Assembly: GCF_006438965.1 (NCBI RefSeq) | Contig: NZ_RCZM01000001.1 | Location: 931,097-995,096 of the forward strand | Direction: 5' to 3' | Source: Pedococcus bigeumensis | Lineage (GTDB): Bacteria; Actinomycetota; Actinomycetes; Actinomycetales; Dermatophilaceae | DNA: 64,000 nucleotides | Part shown: piece after piece, positions 17,397 through 32,946 of the stretch | Position numbering within the stretch: the first letter of the stretch is position 1 | Layout: each line of letters opens with the position of its first letter | Translations under genes and position numbers: made by a program | The notes under the pieces: generated by a model | What the model was told of the DNA's origin: nothing | The model's database searches: none | Seen by the model: only the letters and a program-made list of their open reading frames with translations

Positions 17397-17722
17397 CCTT
17401 CTCCACCATCTGGGTCAGGGTCACCGGCCCGGCTGCCGATACCGGGTTGCGCCGATCCCACGCTGCGGGTCAGGCTGGACCCGTGAGTAACCTCGTGCAG
17501 CGATTTACCGGGCCTTCGGGCGCGGTCACGCCGCTGCACTGAGGGCCACCGACGGCGCCGTCCGGGCGCGTCGCCACGCCGGCCGACCGGCATACCTCCT
17601 CGGGTGCAGCCCGCCGCCCCGAAGGCCGAACCCAGCCCCGGGGACGCACCTCTGCGCCCCTAGACTTGCGCGCGCCGCCTCCGGTGCGCCGTGCCGACGA
17701 GCCGACGAGCAGAGTGGAAGAC
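17397..17722 (+). promoter_or_regulatory. pheS upstream region, 326 nt
   Basis: Between the kinase and pheS. It holds a possible 19-codon leader reading frame from GTG 17483 to the TGA ending at 17542, preceded by CAGGCT (17471-17476) at leaderless spacing, and a G+C-rich stretch after it. TAGACT at 17661-17666 is the likely main pheS -10 box. I see no T-box and no Phe-rich leader peptide (the short frame has a single Phe). Confidence 0.4.
17661..17666 (+). promoter_or_regulatory. Probable -10 box of pheST
   Basis: TAGACT identical to the hisD -10 hexamer; the predicted transcript would start near 17673, leaving about 50 nt of leader before ATG 17723. Confidence 0.45.
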
Positions 17723-18829
17723 ATGTCAGGACCCAACAAGCAGTACGACCCGGTCGAGGTCGCCGCCCTCGACCCCGCCGTGGTGGAGCAGGCCGTCAAC
17801 GACGCCCGCGAGGCGATCGCCGCCGCGGCTGACCTTGACGAGCTGAAGGCCGCGCGGCTGGCCCACCAGGGCGAGAAGAGTGCGCTGGCCCTGGCCAACC
17901 GTGAGATCGGCGCGCTGCCGCCCAGCGCCAAGGCCGAGGCCGGCAAGCGGGTCGGTCACGCCCGCGGGCAGGTGTCGCAGGCCCTCGCCGCACGGCAGGC
18001 CGAGCTCGAGGCCGAGCGTGACGAACGCATCCTCGTCGACGAGACGGTGGACGTCACGGTGCGTGTCCCGCGGCGACCCATGGGCGCCCGGCACCCGATC
18101 AGCCTCGTGTCCGAGCGGGTCGAGGACATCTTCGTCTCGATGGGCTGGGAGATCGCCGAGGGGCCCGAGGTCGAGTCCGAGTGGCTCACCTTCGACGCGC
18201 TCAACATCCCGGCCGATCACCCCGCCCGTCAGGAGCAGGACACCTTCTTCGTCGAGCCGGCCGGCTCCGGGCTGGTTCTGCGCACCCACACCTCGCCGGT
18301 CCAGGTCCGCACCATGCTCGACCGCCAGCCGCCCATCTACATCCTGTGCCCCGGCAAGGTGTTCCGCACCGACGACCTCGACGCGACCCACTCCCCGGTG
18401 TTCCACCAGTTCGAGGGACTGGTCGTCGACGAGGGCATCACGATGGCCCACCTCAAGGGCACCCTCGACGCGTTCGTCCAGCGGATGTTCGGTGAGGGCA
18501 TCGTGACCCGGCTGCGGCCCAACTACTTCCCGTTCACCGAGCCGAGTGCCGAGATCGACTGCCGTTGCTGGATCTGCGGCGGCTCCGGCTCGCTGGACGG
18601 CGAGAAGTGCCGCACCTGCGGCGGCACCGGCTGGATCGAGCTCGGCGGGTCGGGGATGGTCAACCAGCGGGTGCTGCGTGCGGCCGGGGTCGACACCGAC
18701 CGCTACACCGGGTTCGCGTTCGGGCTCGGCATCGAGCGCTCGCTCATGCTGCGCCACAACGTCGCTGACATGCGCGACATCGTCGAGGGAGACGTTCGCT
18801 TCTCCCAGCAGTTCGGAATGGAGATCTGA
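17723..18829 (+). CDS. pheS: Phenylalanyl-tRNA synthetase alpha subunit
   Basis: 368 residues; the catalytic subunit of the (alpha-beta)2 class II enzyme that charges tRNA-Phe. The N-terminal coiled coil (ARLAHQGEKSALALANREIG) is followed by motif 1 around HPISLVSERVEDIF, motif 2 (GKVFRTDDLDATHSPVFHQFEG), a zinc-type CRCWICGGSGSLDGEKCRTC region and motif 3 (GFAFGLGIERSLMLRH). ATG 17723 is chosen over in-frame upstream codons because family members start near here; GGAAG lies just upstream. Stop and pheT start overlap (TGATG). Confidence 0.96.
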   Translation: MSGPNKQYDPVEVAALDPAVVEQAVNDAREAIAAAADLDELKAARLAHQGEKSALALANREIGALPPSAKAEAGKRVGHARGQVSQALAARQAELEAERDERILVDETVDVTVRVPRRPMGARHPISLVSERVEDIFVSMGWEIAEGPEVESEWLTFDALNIPADHPARQEQDTFFVEPAGSGLVLRTHTSPVQVRTMLDRQPPIYILCPGKVFRTDDLDATHSPVFHQFEGLVVDEGITMAHLKGTLDAFVQRMFGEGIVTRLRPNYFPFTEPSAEIDCRCWICGGSGSLDGEKCRTCGGTGWIELGGSGMVNQRVLRAAGVDTDRYTGFAFGLGIERSLMLRHNVADMRDIVEGDVRFSQQFGMEI

Positions 18830-21377
18830 TGCAGGCGCCCGTGTCCTGGCTGCGCGAGCTCGCCGACGTCCCCGCGGACGCCACCGGCGAGGACATCGCT
18901 GCTGCGCTGGTGCGCGTCGGCCTCGAGGAGGAAGGGCTGCACGGCGGCGACATCTCGGGTCCGCTCGTCGTCGGCCGCGTCCTCTCGGTCGAGCCCGAGC
19001 CGCAGAAGAACGGCAAGACGATCAACTGGTGCACCGTCGACGTGGGCGAGCACGGCCAGCGAGTCACCGAGGGCAAGGCCCAGGAGATCGTCTGCGGAGC
19101 CCACAACTTCAAGGCCGGGGACCTCGTCGTCTGCGTCCTGCCCGGTGGTGTGCTGCCCGGCGGGTTCGAGATCTCGGCACGCAAGACCTACGGCCACGTC
19201 TCCAACGGGATGATCTGCAGCCAGGCCGAGCTCGGCCTCGGCGACGACCACTCCGGCATCATCGTGCTGGCCGAGCTGCTCGGTGAGGAGGCTGCGGCTG
19301 CCCTCACCCCCGGGGACGACGCCATCGCCCTGCTCGGCCTAGCCGACGAGGTGATCGAGGTCAACGTCACCCCCGACCGTGGCTACTGCTTCTCGATGCG
19401 CGGCATCGCGCGTGAGTACGCGCTGTCCACCGGGGTCGGCTTCCGTGACCCGGCCGACCTCGCGACCCCGGAGCCCAACGACACCGGCTATGCCGTGCAG
19501 CTCACCGACACCTCGCCGCTCGAGGGGGTGGCCGGTTGCGACCGCTATGTCGCCCGTGTCGTGCGCGGCGTCGACGTGACGGCGTCCAGCCCCGGCTGGA
19601 TGCAGAAACGGCTCACCCAGGTCGGGATGCGGCCGATCTCGCTGGCCGTCGACGTCACCAACTACGTGATGATGCTGCTCGGCCAGCCGCTGCACGCCTT
19701 CGACCTGGACACCCTGTCGGGTTCCGTCGGCACCCGACGTGCTCGCCCGGGGGAGAAGCTCACCACCCTCGACGATGTCGTGCGCCCGCTCGACCCCGAG
19801 GACCTGCTCATCGTCGACGGCGCCGACACCCCGCTCGCGATCGCCGGCGTGATGGGTGGGGCCACGTCGGAGGTCTCCGGCACGACGACCAACGTCCTCA
19901 TCGAGGCCGCCCACTTCGACCCGATCACGGTGGCCCGGTCCTCGCGCCGCCACCGGCTGACCACCGAGGCGTCCAAGCGGTTCGAGCGCGGCGTCGACCA
20001 CGCCGTGGCCGCTGCGGCCGCCCAGCTGGCCGTCGACCTGCTGGTCGAGCACGGCGGCGGGACGGCGGACCCCGGCGTCAGCGACGTCGACCACCGCGTG
20101 CCGGCAGAGGCGTTCGACTTCGACACCAGGTTGCCGACCCGCTACGTCGGGCTCGAGTACCCCCGCGACGAGGTGCTGGGCACGCTGCGCGCCATCGGTT
20201 GCGACGTGGCCGAGGCCGGCGCCGCGGAGGGCCGTGCCGACCACGTCAGCGTCCTGCCGCCGTCCTGGCGACCCGACCTCACCAACGGACCCGAGCTGGT
20301 CGAGGAGGTCGCGCGGGTGCGCGGCTACGACCAGATCCCCTCGGTCCTGCCGCAGCCCAAGGCAGCCGGGCGCGGGCTCACCCACGGCCAGCGAGTCCGC
20401 CGCGTCATCGCCACGACGTTGGCCCACCAGGGCCTGGTCGAGGTGCTGAGCTACCCGTTCGTCGCCCCGTCGGTGTTCGACCGGCTCGGCCTCGGGGCCG
20501 ACGACGAGCGCAGGCACGTCGTCACCCTGGTCAACCCGCTGTCCGACGAGGCGCCGGTCATGCGGACGTCGGTCCTCGACACCTTGCTTGACACCTTGCG
20601 TCGCAACGTCGCTCGCGGTTCACGCGACGTGGCCGTCTACGAGATCGGTCTCGTCACGCGCGCCGCGCAGGACCCCACCAGCGCCCCAGTTCCCGGCATC
20701 GAGCAGCGCCCCGACGACGCCACCCTGGCCGCGATCCTCGGTGCGGTTCCACGGCAGCCCCGCCACGCGGCCTACGCCGCTGCTGGTGAGGTGGAACACG
20801 GTGGCCCGTGGGGACCCGGTCGCAAGGCCGACACCTCCGACGCCGTGGCCTGGGCACTGGCCGTCGGTCGTTCGGTCGGGCTGGGCCTCGTCGTGACCTC
20901 GGTCGTCCGTGCCCCGTGGCACCCGGGCCGCTGCGCCCAGCTGGCGCTGACCGACGGCACGGTGGTGGGCCACGCGGGCGAGCTGCACCCCAAGGTGACT
21001 ACGGCGCTCGACCTCCCGGCGCGCACCGTCGCCGGCGAGCTCGACGTCGACGTGCTCGTGGCGGCCACCGGCGCGCCGTTGGCGGCCAGCACCCTGTCGA
21101 CCTACCCGCTGGCGCACACCGACGTGGCCCTGGTGGTCGAGGAGTCCGTGCCCGCCGCCGCCGTCGAGGCGGCCCTGCGGGAGGGTGCGGGGGAGAGCCT
21201 CGAGTCCCTGACGCTGTTCGACGTCTACCGCGGCGAGCAGGTCGGGGCGGGCCAGAAGTCGCTGGCCTACCGGCTGACCTTCCGCGCCACCGACCGCACC
21301 CTGACCACCGACGAGGTCAGTGCCCTGCGCGACCAGGCCGTGGCCGCAGCAGCGGCACGGACCGGGGCGACCCAGCG

Positions 21378-21381
<4 letters not shown>
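18829..21381 (+). CDS. pheT: Phenylalanyl-tRNA synthetase beta subunit
   Basis: 850 residues, normal length. Domains in order: N-terminal strand and OB/EMAP-like tRNA-binding domain (GPLVVGRVLSVEPEPQKNGK, residues ~40-150), B3/B4 editing domain, B5 domains (the DFDTRLPTRYVGL region), a catalytic-like core (HGQRVRRVIATTLAHQGLVEVLSYPF, TLVNPLSDEAPVMRTSVL) and the ferredoxin-fold anticodon-binding FDX-ACB domain at the end (LSTYPLAHTDVALVVEESV, LTLFDVYRGEQVGAGQKSLAYRL). Translationally coupled to pheS; its TGA overlaps the ATG of the following dehydrogenase. Confidence 0.96.
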
Positions 21382-23621
<2,240 letters not shown>

Positions 23622-23625
<4 letters not shown>

Positions 23626-24773
23626 GCGTGACTGCCGCCCAGGGGTTCCGGGCAGCGGGTGTGGCCGCAGGCCTCAAGACCAGCGGCGCCACCGACCTCG
23701 CCCTCGTCGTCAACGACGGCCCCGACCACCACGGCGCGGCGGTGTTCACCAGCAACCGCGTCGAGGCCGCGCCCGTCACCTGGTCGCGTCAGGTCGCGAG
23801 CGACGGCAGGGTCGACGCGGTGGTCCTCAACTCCGGTGGCGCCAACGCGTGCACCGGCGCCCAGGGATTCGCCGACACCCACGCCACGGCGGAGAAGGTC
23901 GCCGACGTCCTCGGCGTCTCCGCCGGTGACGTCGTCGTCTGCTCCACCGGGCTGATCGGGGAGCTGCTGCCCATGCCGTTCCTGCTCGAGGGGGTCGAGC
24001 GCGCCGCGGGCGCGTTGACGCCGGAGGGTGGTGTGGATGCGGCGACCGCGATCAAGACCACCGACACCGTGCACAAGGTCGCCGTCGCGCAGCGCGACGG
24101 CTGGACCGTCGGCGGCATGGCCAAGGGAGCGGGCATGCTGGCTCCCGCCCTCGCCACCATGCTCGTCGTCGTCACCACCGACGCGGTCGTCGCGGCCGGT
24201 GAGCTCGACGGAGTGCTGCGCGCCGCGACGGCCCTGACCTTCGACCGGATCGACTCCGACGGCTGCCAGTCCACCAACGACACGGTGCTCCTGCTCGCCT
24301 CGGGCGCTTCCGGCGTCGCGGTCGACGCCGACGAGCTCACCACCGCCGTCACCGAGGTCTGCGCGAGCCTGGCCCGCCAGCTCATCGCCGACGCCGAGGG
24401 CGCCCACCACGACATCGCCATCGAGGTGCGCACCGCGGCCTCCGAGGCCGACGCGCTCGAGGTCGCCCGGTCGGTCGCCCGCAACAACCTGTTCAAGTGC
24501 GCGGTCTTCGGCAACGACCCCAACTGGGGCCGGGTCCTCGCCGCCGTCGGGACGACCAAGGCTGCCTTCGCCCCGCACCAGCTCGACGTGTCGATCAACG
24601 AGGTGCAGGTGTGCCGCGCTGGCGGCGTGGGTGAGGACCGCGGCCTCGTGGACCTCACCGCGCGCGAGGTGCACGTCCTCGTCGACCTGCACGCCGGGGA
24701 CCAGGCCGTCACGGTCTGGACCAACGACCTCACCCACGACTACGTCCACGAGAACTCGGCCTACTCCTCATGA
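23622..24773 (+). CDS. argJ: Glutamate N-acetyltransferase / ornithine acetyltransferase
   Basis: 383 residues; recycles the acetyl group from N-acetylornithine to glutamate (and may also use acetyl-CoA). The autoproteolytic centre [14 protein letters not shown] with the nucleophilic Thr is intact, so the precursor should split into alpha and beta chains. Other family blocks: [44 protein letters not shown] 23622 overlaps the upstream stop; its own stop overlaps argB (ATGA). Confidence 0.96.
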
Positions 24774-25714
24774 CCCAATCCACCAGCCGCTCGACGAACA
24801 CCGTTCGCGGTCACATCGGCGCCGCCGCGCTGCGCGTCGCCCAGGGCAAGGCCCAGACCCTCGTCGAGGCCCTGCCGTGGCTGGAGCAGTTCCGCGGCGC
24901 CCTCGTCGTCGTCAAGTACGGCGGCAACGCGATGGTGGACGACAGCCTCAAGGCCGCCTTCGCCCAGGACGTCGCATTCCTGCGGTATGCCGGCCTGCGC
25001 CCCGTCGTCGTCCACGGCGGCGGGCCGCAGATCGCGACCATGCTCGACCGGCTCGGCCTCCAGAGCGAGTTCCGCGGCGGTCTCCGCGTCACCACCCCCG
25101 AGGTGATGGACGTGGTGCGGATGGTGCTCACCGGCCAGGTCGGCCGCGAGCTGGTCGGGCTCCTCAATCAGCACGGCCCGGTGGCCGTGGGGCTGTCCGG
25201 TGAGGACGCCGCGCTGTTCGGCGCCCGTCGACGTGGCACGCACGTCGACGGCGAGGCCGTGGATCTCGGCCTGGTCGGGGACGTGGAGACGGTCAACCCA
25301 GGCGCCGTGCAGGACATCCTGGACGCCGGTCGGATCCCGGTCGTGTCAACCGTGGCACCCGACCTCGACGTCGACGGCCAGGTCCTCAACATCAATGCCG
25401 ACACCGCGGCCGCCGCGCTGGCCGTCGCGCTCAAGGCCCACAAGCTGGTCATGCTCACCGACGTCGAGGGTGTCTACGCCGACTGGCCGGACCGCGACTC
25501 GCTGCTCTCGTCGCTGACCGTCGGGGGAGCCCAGGAGATGCTGGCCCGGGTCGACGCGGGCATGATCCCCAAGCTCGAGGCGTGCATCAGGGCAGTCCGG
25601 GGCGGCGTCCCGCAGGCGCACGTCATCGACGGACGCCAGCCCCATTCCCTGCTCCTGGAGGTCTTCACCTCCGAGGGCATCGGCACGATGATCGTCCCGG
25701 ACGAGGAGTCCTGA
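24770..25714 (+). CDS. argB: Acetylglutamate kinase
   Basis: 314 residues; phosphorylates N-acetylglutamate, usually the arginine-feedback-controlled step. [14 protein letters not shown] (phosphate loop), [13 protein letters not shown], the [10 protein letters not shown] block, [23 protein letters not shown] and [14 protein letters not shown] are canonical. The N-terminal helix (~residues 15-35, [22 protein letters not shown]) is the kind found in arginine-inhibited hexameric enzymes. Its TGA overlaps the argD ATG by one base. Confidence 0.96.
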   Translation: MTQSTSRSTNTVRGHIGAAALRVAQGKAQTLVEALPWLEQFRGALVVVKYGGNAMVDDSLKAAFAQDVAFLRYAGLRPVVVHGGGPQIATMLDRLGLQSEFRGGLRVTTPEVMDVVRMVLTGQVGRELVGLLNQHGPVAVGLSGEDAALFGARRRGTHVDGEAVDLGLVGDVETVNPGAVQDILDAGRIPVVSTVAPDLDVDGQVLNINADTAAAALAVALKAHKLVMLTDVEGVYADWPDRDSLLSSLTVGGAQEMLARVDAGMIPKLEACIRAVRGGVPQAHVIDGRQPHSLLLEVFTSEGIGTMIVPDEES

Positions 25715-26915
25715 TGGGTGCGCGCAACGACGAGCTGCTGGCCCGCTACCAGCGCTCGGTCATGGGTGTCTTCGGGCTCCCTCCGCTGGTGCTGTCGCAC
25801 GGCAGTGGGTGCCACGTGTGGGACGTCGACGGGAACCGCTACCTCGACCTGGTCGGGGGTATTGCCGTCAACGCGCTCGGTCACGGCCACCCCGCCCTCG
25901 TCGCGGCGATCAGCAAGCAGGCCGGTGAGGCGATCCACGTCTCCAACCTGTTCACCTCCGAGGGCCAGATCACCCTGGCCGAGCGGCTGGTCGAGCTGGC
26001 CGGAGCCCCTGAAGGGTCAGCCGTCTTCTTCGCCAACTCCGGTGCCGAGGCGATCGAGGCCGCCATCAAGCTGAGCCGGCGCACCGGCCGGTCCGGCATC
26101 GTCGCGGCAGAGGGCGCCTTCCACGGGCGCACCACCGGCGCGCTCGCGCTGACCCACAAGCCGGCCTACCGCGAGCCCTTCGAACCCCTCATCGCCGGTG
26201 TCAGCCACGTCCCCTACGGCGACGAAGCCGCTCTGCGTGCCGCCGTGACGTCCGAGACCGCCGCAGTGGTCCTCGAACCCGTCCAGGGTGAGGCGGGCGT
26301 GCTGAGCCCCGGCCCGGCATACCTCCAGCTGGCGCGAGAGCTGACGCGACAGCACGGAACCCTGCTCATCCTGGACGAGATCCAGACCGGCATCGGCCGC
26401 ACAGGCACCTGGTTCGCTTTCCAGCAGGCCGGGATCGTTCCCGATGCCATCACCGTGGCCAAGGGTCTCGGGGGAGGGGTGCCGATCGGCGCGCTGGTCG
26501 CCTTCGGGCCCGACGTCGCCGGGATGCTCACGGCCGGGCAGCACGGCTCGACCTTCGGCGGCAACCCGCTGGCGGCGGCTGCAGCGCTGGCGGTGCTCGA
26601 GACCATCGAGGACCAAGGACTCCTGGCGCACGCCGGCACTGCAGGGCAGCACCTCGTGGATTCCGTTCTGGCGCTTGACCACCCACTCATCACCGAGGTA
26701 CGCGGCGCCGGGCTGCTGCGCGCGATCGTGCTGTCCCAGCCGGTGGCCGCACAGGTCGCGGCCCTGGCGCGCGACGCTGGCTTCATCGTCAATCCTGTTG
26801 CGCCGCATGCCATCCGACTCGCGCCACCCCTCGTCATCAGCACCGACGAGCTGGACTCCTTCATCCAAGCCCTGCCCGCCCTGCTCGACGCAGCCAGCGA
26901 CCCCGAGGACCTCCC

Positions 26916-26919
<4 letters not shown>
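25714..26919 (+). CDS. argD: Acetylornithine aminotransferase
   Basis: 401-residue class III PLP aminotransferase converting N-acetylglutamate semialdehyde to N-acetylornithine. VWDVDGNRYLDLVGGIAVNALGH, FFANSGAEAIEAAIKLSRR, AFHGRTTGAL, LLILDEIQTGIGRTG and the Schiff-base lysine in TVAKGLGGGVPIGA are present. ATG 25714 is chosen: GAGGAG sits at good spacing and the codon overlaps the argB stop (TGATG). Stop overlaps argF (ATGA). Confidence 0.96.
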
Positions 26920-29803
<2,884 letters not shown>

Positions 29804-29821
29804 TGGCATACCCGTGGGCCC

Positions 29822-29843
29822 GCTTCCGAGAAATCTCGGGAAG
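29822..29843 (+). terminator. Hairpin after argH
   Basis: GCTTCCGAG and CTCGGGAAGC pair over nine positions with one bulge and loop AAAT. No T-run follows. It lies 19 nt past the argH stop and could end or stabilise the arg operon transcript. It is also inside a 16-codon micro-frame (29803-29853). Confidence 0.45.
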
Positions 29844-29907
29844 CACGCGATAGGTTCGTGAGGCGGGTCACAGTCGTCCCGCATCACCCTTGCGAAGGGA
29901 CGGTGTC

Positions 29908-30198
29908 ATGGGCGTCAGCGACGACCTCACGATGGCTGCAGGACACGTGGCCGGACTGCGACGGGCGGTGACCGCGCTCTCCAAGGACCTCGGCAACACC
30001 ATCGACGTCCAGCGGCTGCGCGACGACGTGGTGCGACTGGCGGACGACGTCGACCTCGTGGCCCGTGCGGCCGGAGTGGGGTCACAGGACCGCGCTGGTG
30101 GTCCCGGCGAGATCGTCTTCATCACCGACGACGAGTACGACCCCTCCCTGTGGTCCGATGCCGAGGACGAGGGCGTCGGACCCTCCAGGAACCACTGA
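29908..30198 (+). CDS. Small conserved hypothetical protein
   Basis: 96 residues. Residues 1-60 look like a continuous amphipathic helical region (MAAGHVAGLRRAVTALSKDLGNTIDVQRLRDDVVRLADDVDLVARAAG); the rest is acidic (FITDDEYDPSLWSDAEDEG). No family recognised. ATG 29908 has GAAGGGA about eight bases upstream; TAGGTT at 29851-29856 could be its -10 box. It ends 1 nt before the sdh operon start and may be cotranscribed with it. Confidence 0.65.
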   Translation: MGVSDDLTMAAGHVAGLRRAVTALSKDLGNTIDVQRLRDDVVRLADDVDLVARAAGVGSQDRAGGPGEIVFITDDEYDPSLWSDAEDEGVGPSRNH

Positions 30199-30199
30199 C

Positions 30200-31015
30200 G
30201 TGGCCCACGTCCCCTTCAGCGGAGGCGTCCATGCACCAGGCCGGGCCCGCATCGCAGCCCGCACGCTGCGCGAGGACCGCTGGTGGCTGCAGCCCCTCGT
30301 CACGTTCGTCTGCTTCAGTGCGTGGCTGCTCTACGGCCTGGTCCGGGCGAGCCTCCAGAAGGACTACTTCGTCGCCGACTACGGCTACCTCACGCCGTTC
30401 GCTTCGCCCTGCCTGTCCACGTCCTGCGTGCCCGGGTCGACGCACTTCGGCACGCCGTTCGGCGAGTGGCCCGCACTCATTCCGTTCGCCGCGCTGACCC
30501 TGCCGTTCCTGCTGCTCTTCCGGCTGACCTGCTACTACTACCGCAAGGCCTACTACCGCTCGTTCTGGATGAGCCCGCCAGCCTGTGCGGTTCCCGAGGC
30601 GCACGTCAGCTACTCCGGCGAGACCCGTTTCCCGCTCATCGCCCAGAACCTGCACCGCTACTTCTTCTACGCCGCGGTGGTCATCTCGCTGATCAACACC
30701 TATGACGTGCTGCACGCGTTCCGGGGCAAGGACGGCGGCTTCGGCCTGGGCCTGGGCACCTTGATCCTGCTGGCCAACGTCGTGCTGCTGTGGTGCTACA
30801 CCCTCGGCTGCCACTCGTGCCGCAACATCATCGGCGGGCGGCTCAACCACTTCAGCAAGCACCCGCTGCGCTACAAGGCGTGGGGCTGGGTCGGCAAGCT
30901 CAACGCCCGCCACATGACCTTCGCCTGGATCACCCTCGGCAGCCTCGTCGTCACCGACGCCTACATCGCGCTGGTCTCATCCGGCACCATCGGCGACTTC
31001 CGCTTCATCAACTAA
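30200..31015 (+). CDS. Succinate dehydrogenase membrane anchor subunit (Sdh1-type)
   Basis: 271 residues, with five or more hydrophobic segments (FVCFSAWLLYGLVRA, LIPFAALTLPFLLLF, YFFYAAVVISLINTY, LGTLILLANVVLLWCYTLGC, FAWITLGSLVVTDAYIAL). It anchors the flavoprotein and iron-sulfur subunits and handles quinone. Order anchor-flavoprotein-FeS and subunit lengths match the mycobacterial Sdh1 operon (Rv0249c-Rv0247c), distinct from the canonical sdhCD type. GTG 30200 is used because it begins the hydrophilic N-terminus; no better in-frame start exists before the first helix. An AAGGAG after its stop serves sdhA. Confidence 0.85.
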   Translation: MAHVPFSGGVHAPGRARIAARTLREDRWWLQPLVTFVCFSAWLLYGLVRASLQKDYFVADYGYLTPFASPCLSTSCVPGSTHFGTPFGEWPALIPFAALTLPFLLLFRLTCYYYRKAYYRSFWMSPPACAVPEAHVSYSGETRFPLIAQNLHRYFFYAAVVISLINTYDVLHAFRGKDGGFGLGLGTLILLANVVLLWCYTLGCHSCRNIIGGRLNHFSKHPLRYKAWGWVGKLNARHMTFAWITLGSLVVTDAYIALVSSGTIGDFRFIN

Positions 31016-31023
31016 GGAGTGCA

Positions 31024-32946
31024 GTGACCGACCTCGAACGCCACGAGTACGACGTCATCGTCATCGGAGCCGGCGGTGCCGGGCTGCGGGCGGCGATCGA
31101 GGCTCGCGAGCAGGGGCTGCGGACCGCCGTGATCTGCAAGAGCCTGTTCGGCAAGGCGCACACGGTCATGGCCGAGGGTGGCATCGCCGCGTCGATGGGC
31201 AACGCCAACGCCAAGGACAACTGGCAGACCCACTTCCGCGACACCATGCGCGGCGGCAAGTTCCTCAACAACCCGCGGATGGCAGAGCTGCACGCCAAGG
31301 AAGCCCCCATGCGCGTGTGGGAGCTCGAGACCTACGGTGCGCTGTTCGACCGCACGCCCGACGGCAAGATCAGCCAGCGCAACTTCGGCGGGCACGAGTA
31401 CCCCCGGCTCGCCCACGTCGGTGACCGCACCGGCCTGGAGCTGATCCGGACCCTCCAGCAGAAGATCGTCAGCCTGCAGCAGGACGACCACCGCGAGACC
31501 GGTGACTACGAGAGCCGGCTGAGGGTGTTCGCCGAGCTCACGGTCACCGACATCCTCAAGGGCGACGACGGCGCGGTGTCCGGGGCGTTCGGCTACTGGC
31601 GCGAGACCGGCGGCTTCGTGCTGTTCTCCGCACCGGCCGTCATCCTCGCCACCGGGGGCATCGGCAAGTCGTTCAAGGTGACCAGCAACTCGTGGGAGTA
31701 CACCGGCGACGGCCACGCGCTGGCGCTCCGGGCGGGCGCCAGCCTGATCAACATGGAGTTCATCCAGTTCCACCCCACGGGCATGGTCTGGCCACCGTCT
31801 GTGAAAGGCATCCTCGTCACCGAGTCGGTGCGTGGAGACGGGGGAGTGCTGCGCAACTCCGAGGACAAGCGCTTCATGTTCGACTACGTCCCCGACGTCT
31901 TCCGCGGCCAGTACGCCGACACCGAGGAGGAGGCGGACCGCTGGTACAAGGACCCCGAGAACAACAAGCGGCCGCCTGAGCTCCTGCCGCGCGACGAGGT
32001 CGCCCGCGCCATCAACAGCGAGGTCAAGGAGGGGCGCGGTTCGCCCCATGGCGGTGTCTTCCTCGATGTGTCCACCCGACTGCCTGCCGAGGAGATCACC
32101 AGGCGGCTGCCGTCGATGCACCACCAGTTCAAGGAGCTCGCCGACGTCGACATCACGGCCGAGCCGATGGAGGTCGGCCCCACCTGCCACTACGTCATGG
32201 GTGGCGTGGAGGTCGACGCCGACACCGCGGCGACCAGCGTGCCCGGGCTCTACGCAGCGGGCGAGGTGGCCGGCGGCATGCACGGTTCGAACCGGCTCGG
32301 CGGCAACAGCCTCTCCGACTTGCTCGTCTTCGGGCGTCGGGCAGGAGTGGGTGCGGCCGAATACATTGCTGCGCTTGGGGATTCACGTCCCGCGATCCGC
32401 GACGTCGACATCGACCGCTCCACCGAGACGGCCCTGGCGCCGTTCCGCGACGCGTCCGAGAACCCCTACACGCTCCACAGCGAGCTCCAGCAGAAGATGA
32501 ACGACCTCGTCGGGATCATCCGTCGCGAGGAGGAGGTGCGCGAGGCCCTCGAGATGCTCGATGGGCTCGACGAACGCGCCGAATCCGTTGGGGTGGAAGG
32601 CAATCGACCGTTCAACCCCGGTTGGCACCTTGCGCTCGACCTGCGCAACATGCTCGCCGTGTGCCGGTGCGTGGCCCTCGCGGCGCTGGAGCGTACCGAG
32701 TCCCGTGGCGGCCACACCCGCGAGGACTTCCCGGGCATGGACCCGCAGTGGCGCGGGGTCAACCTGATCTGCACCCTCGACGACACCGGCACCGTCCAGC
32801 TGAAGCGCCAGCCGGTCCCGGAGATCCGCCAGGACCTGCTCGAGCTCTTCGAGCGCACCGAGCTGTCCAAGTACCTCACCGAACCCGAGCTGTCCCGCCT
32901 CGACGCGGGCAGTGCAGAGAGCGCGCAGGGGAGCGAACAGTCATGA
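31024..32946 (+). CDS. sdhA: Succinate dehydrogenase/fumarate reductase flavoprotein subunit
   Basis: 640 residues. FAD-binding N-terminus VIVIGAGGAGLRAAIEA, the HTVMAEGGIAAS block near the covalent-FAD histidine, the active-site region MEFIQFHPTGMVWPPSVKGILVTESVRGDGGVL, and the FAD C-terminal part GEVAGGMHGSNRLGGNSLSDLLVFGRRAG. Oxidises succinate to fumarate, feeding electrons to the iron-sulfur subunit at the membrane. GTG 31024 is preceded by AAGGAG. Stop overlaps sdhB (ATGA). Confidence 0.95.
   Translation: MTDLERHEYDVIVIGAGGAGLRAAIEAREQGLRTAVICKSLFGKAHTVMAEGGIAASMGNANAKDNWQTHFRDTMRGGKFLNNPRMAELHAKEAPMRVWELETYGALFDRTPDGKISQRNFGGHEYPRLAHVGDRTGLELIRTLQQKIVSLQQDDHRETGDYESRLRVFAELTVTDILKGDDGAVSGAFGYWRETGGFVLFSAPAVILATGGIGKSFKVTSNSWEYTGDGHALALRAGASLINMEFIQFHPTGMVWPPSVKGILVTESVRGDGGVLRNSEDKRFMFDYVPDVFRGQYADTEEEADRWYKDPENNKRPPELLPRDEVARAINSEVKEGRGSPHGGVFLDVSTRLPAEEITRRLPSMHHQFKELADVDITAEPMEVGPTCHYVMGGVEVDADTAATSVPGLYAAGEVAGGMHGSNRLGGNSLSDLLVFGRRAGVGAAEYIAALGDSRPAIRDVDIDRSTETALAPFRDASENPYTLHSELQQKMNDLVGIIRREEEVREALEMLDGLDERAESVGVEGNRPFNPGWHLALDLRNMLAVCRCVALAALERTESRGGHTREDFPGMDPQWRGVNLICTLDDTGTVQLKRQPVPEIRQDLLELFERTELSKYLTEPELSRLDAGSAESAQGSEQS

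Noticed and set aside
32281-32300. GGTTCGAACCGG as a tRNA T-loop
   Set aside because: It lies in sdhA coding the conserved HGSNRLGG motif, with no acceptor stem.
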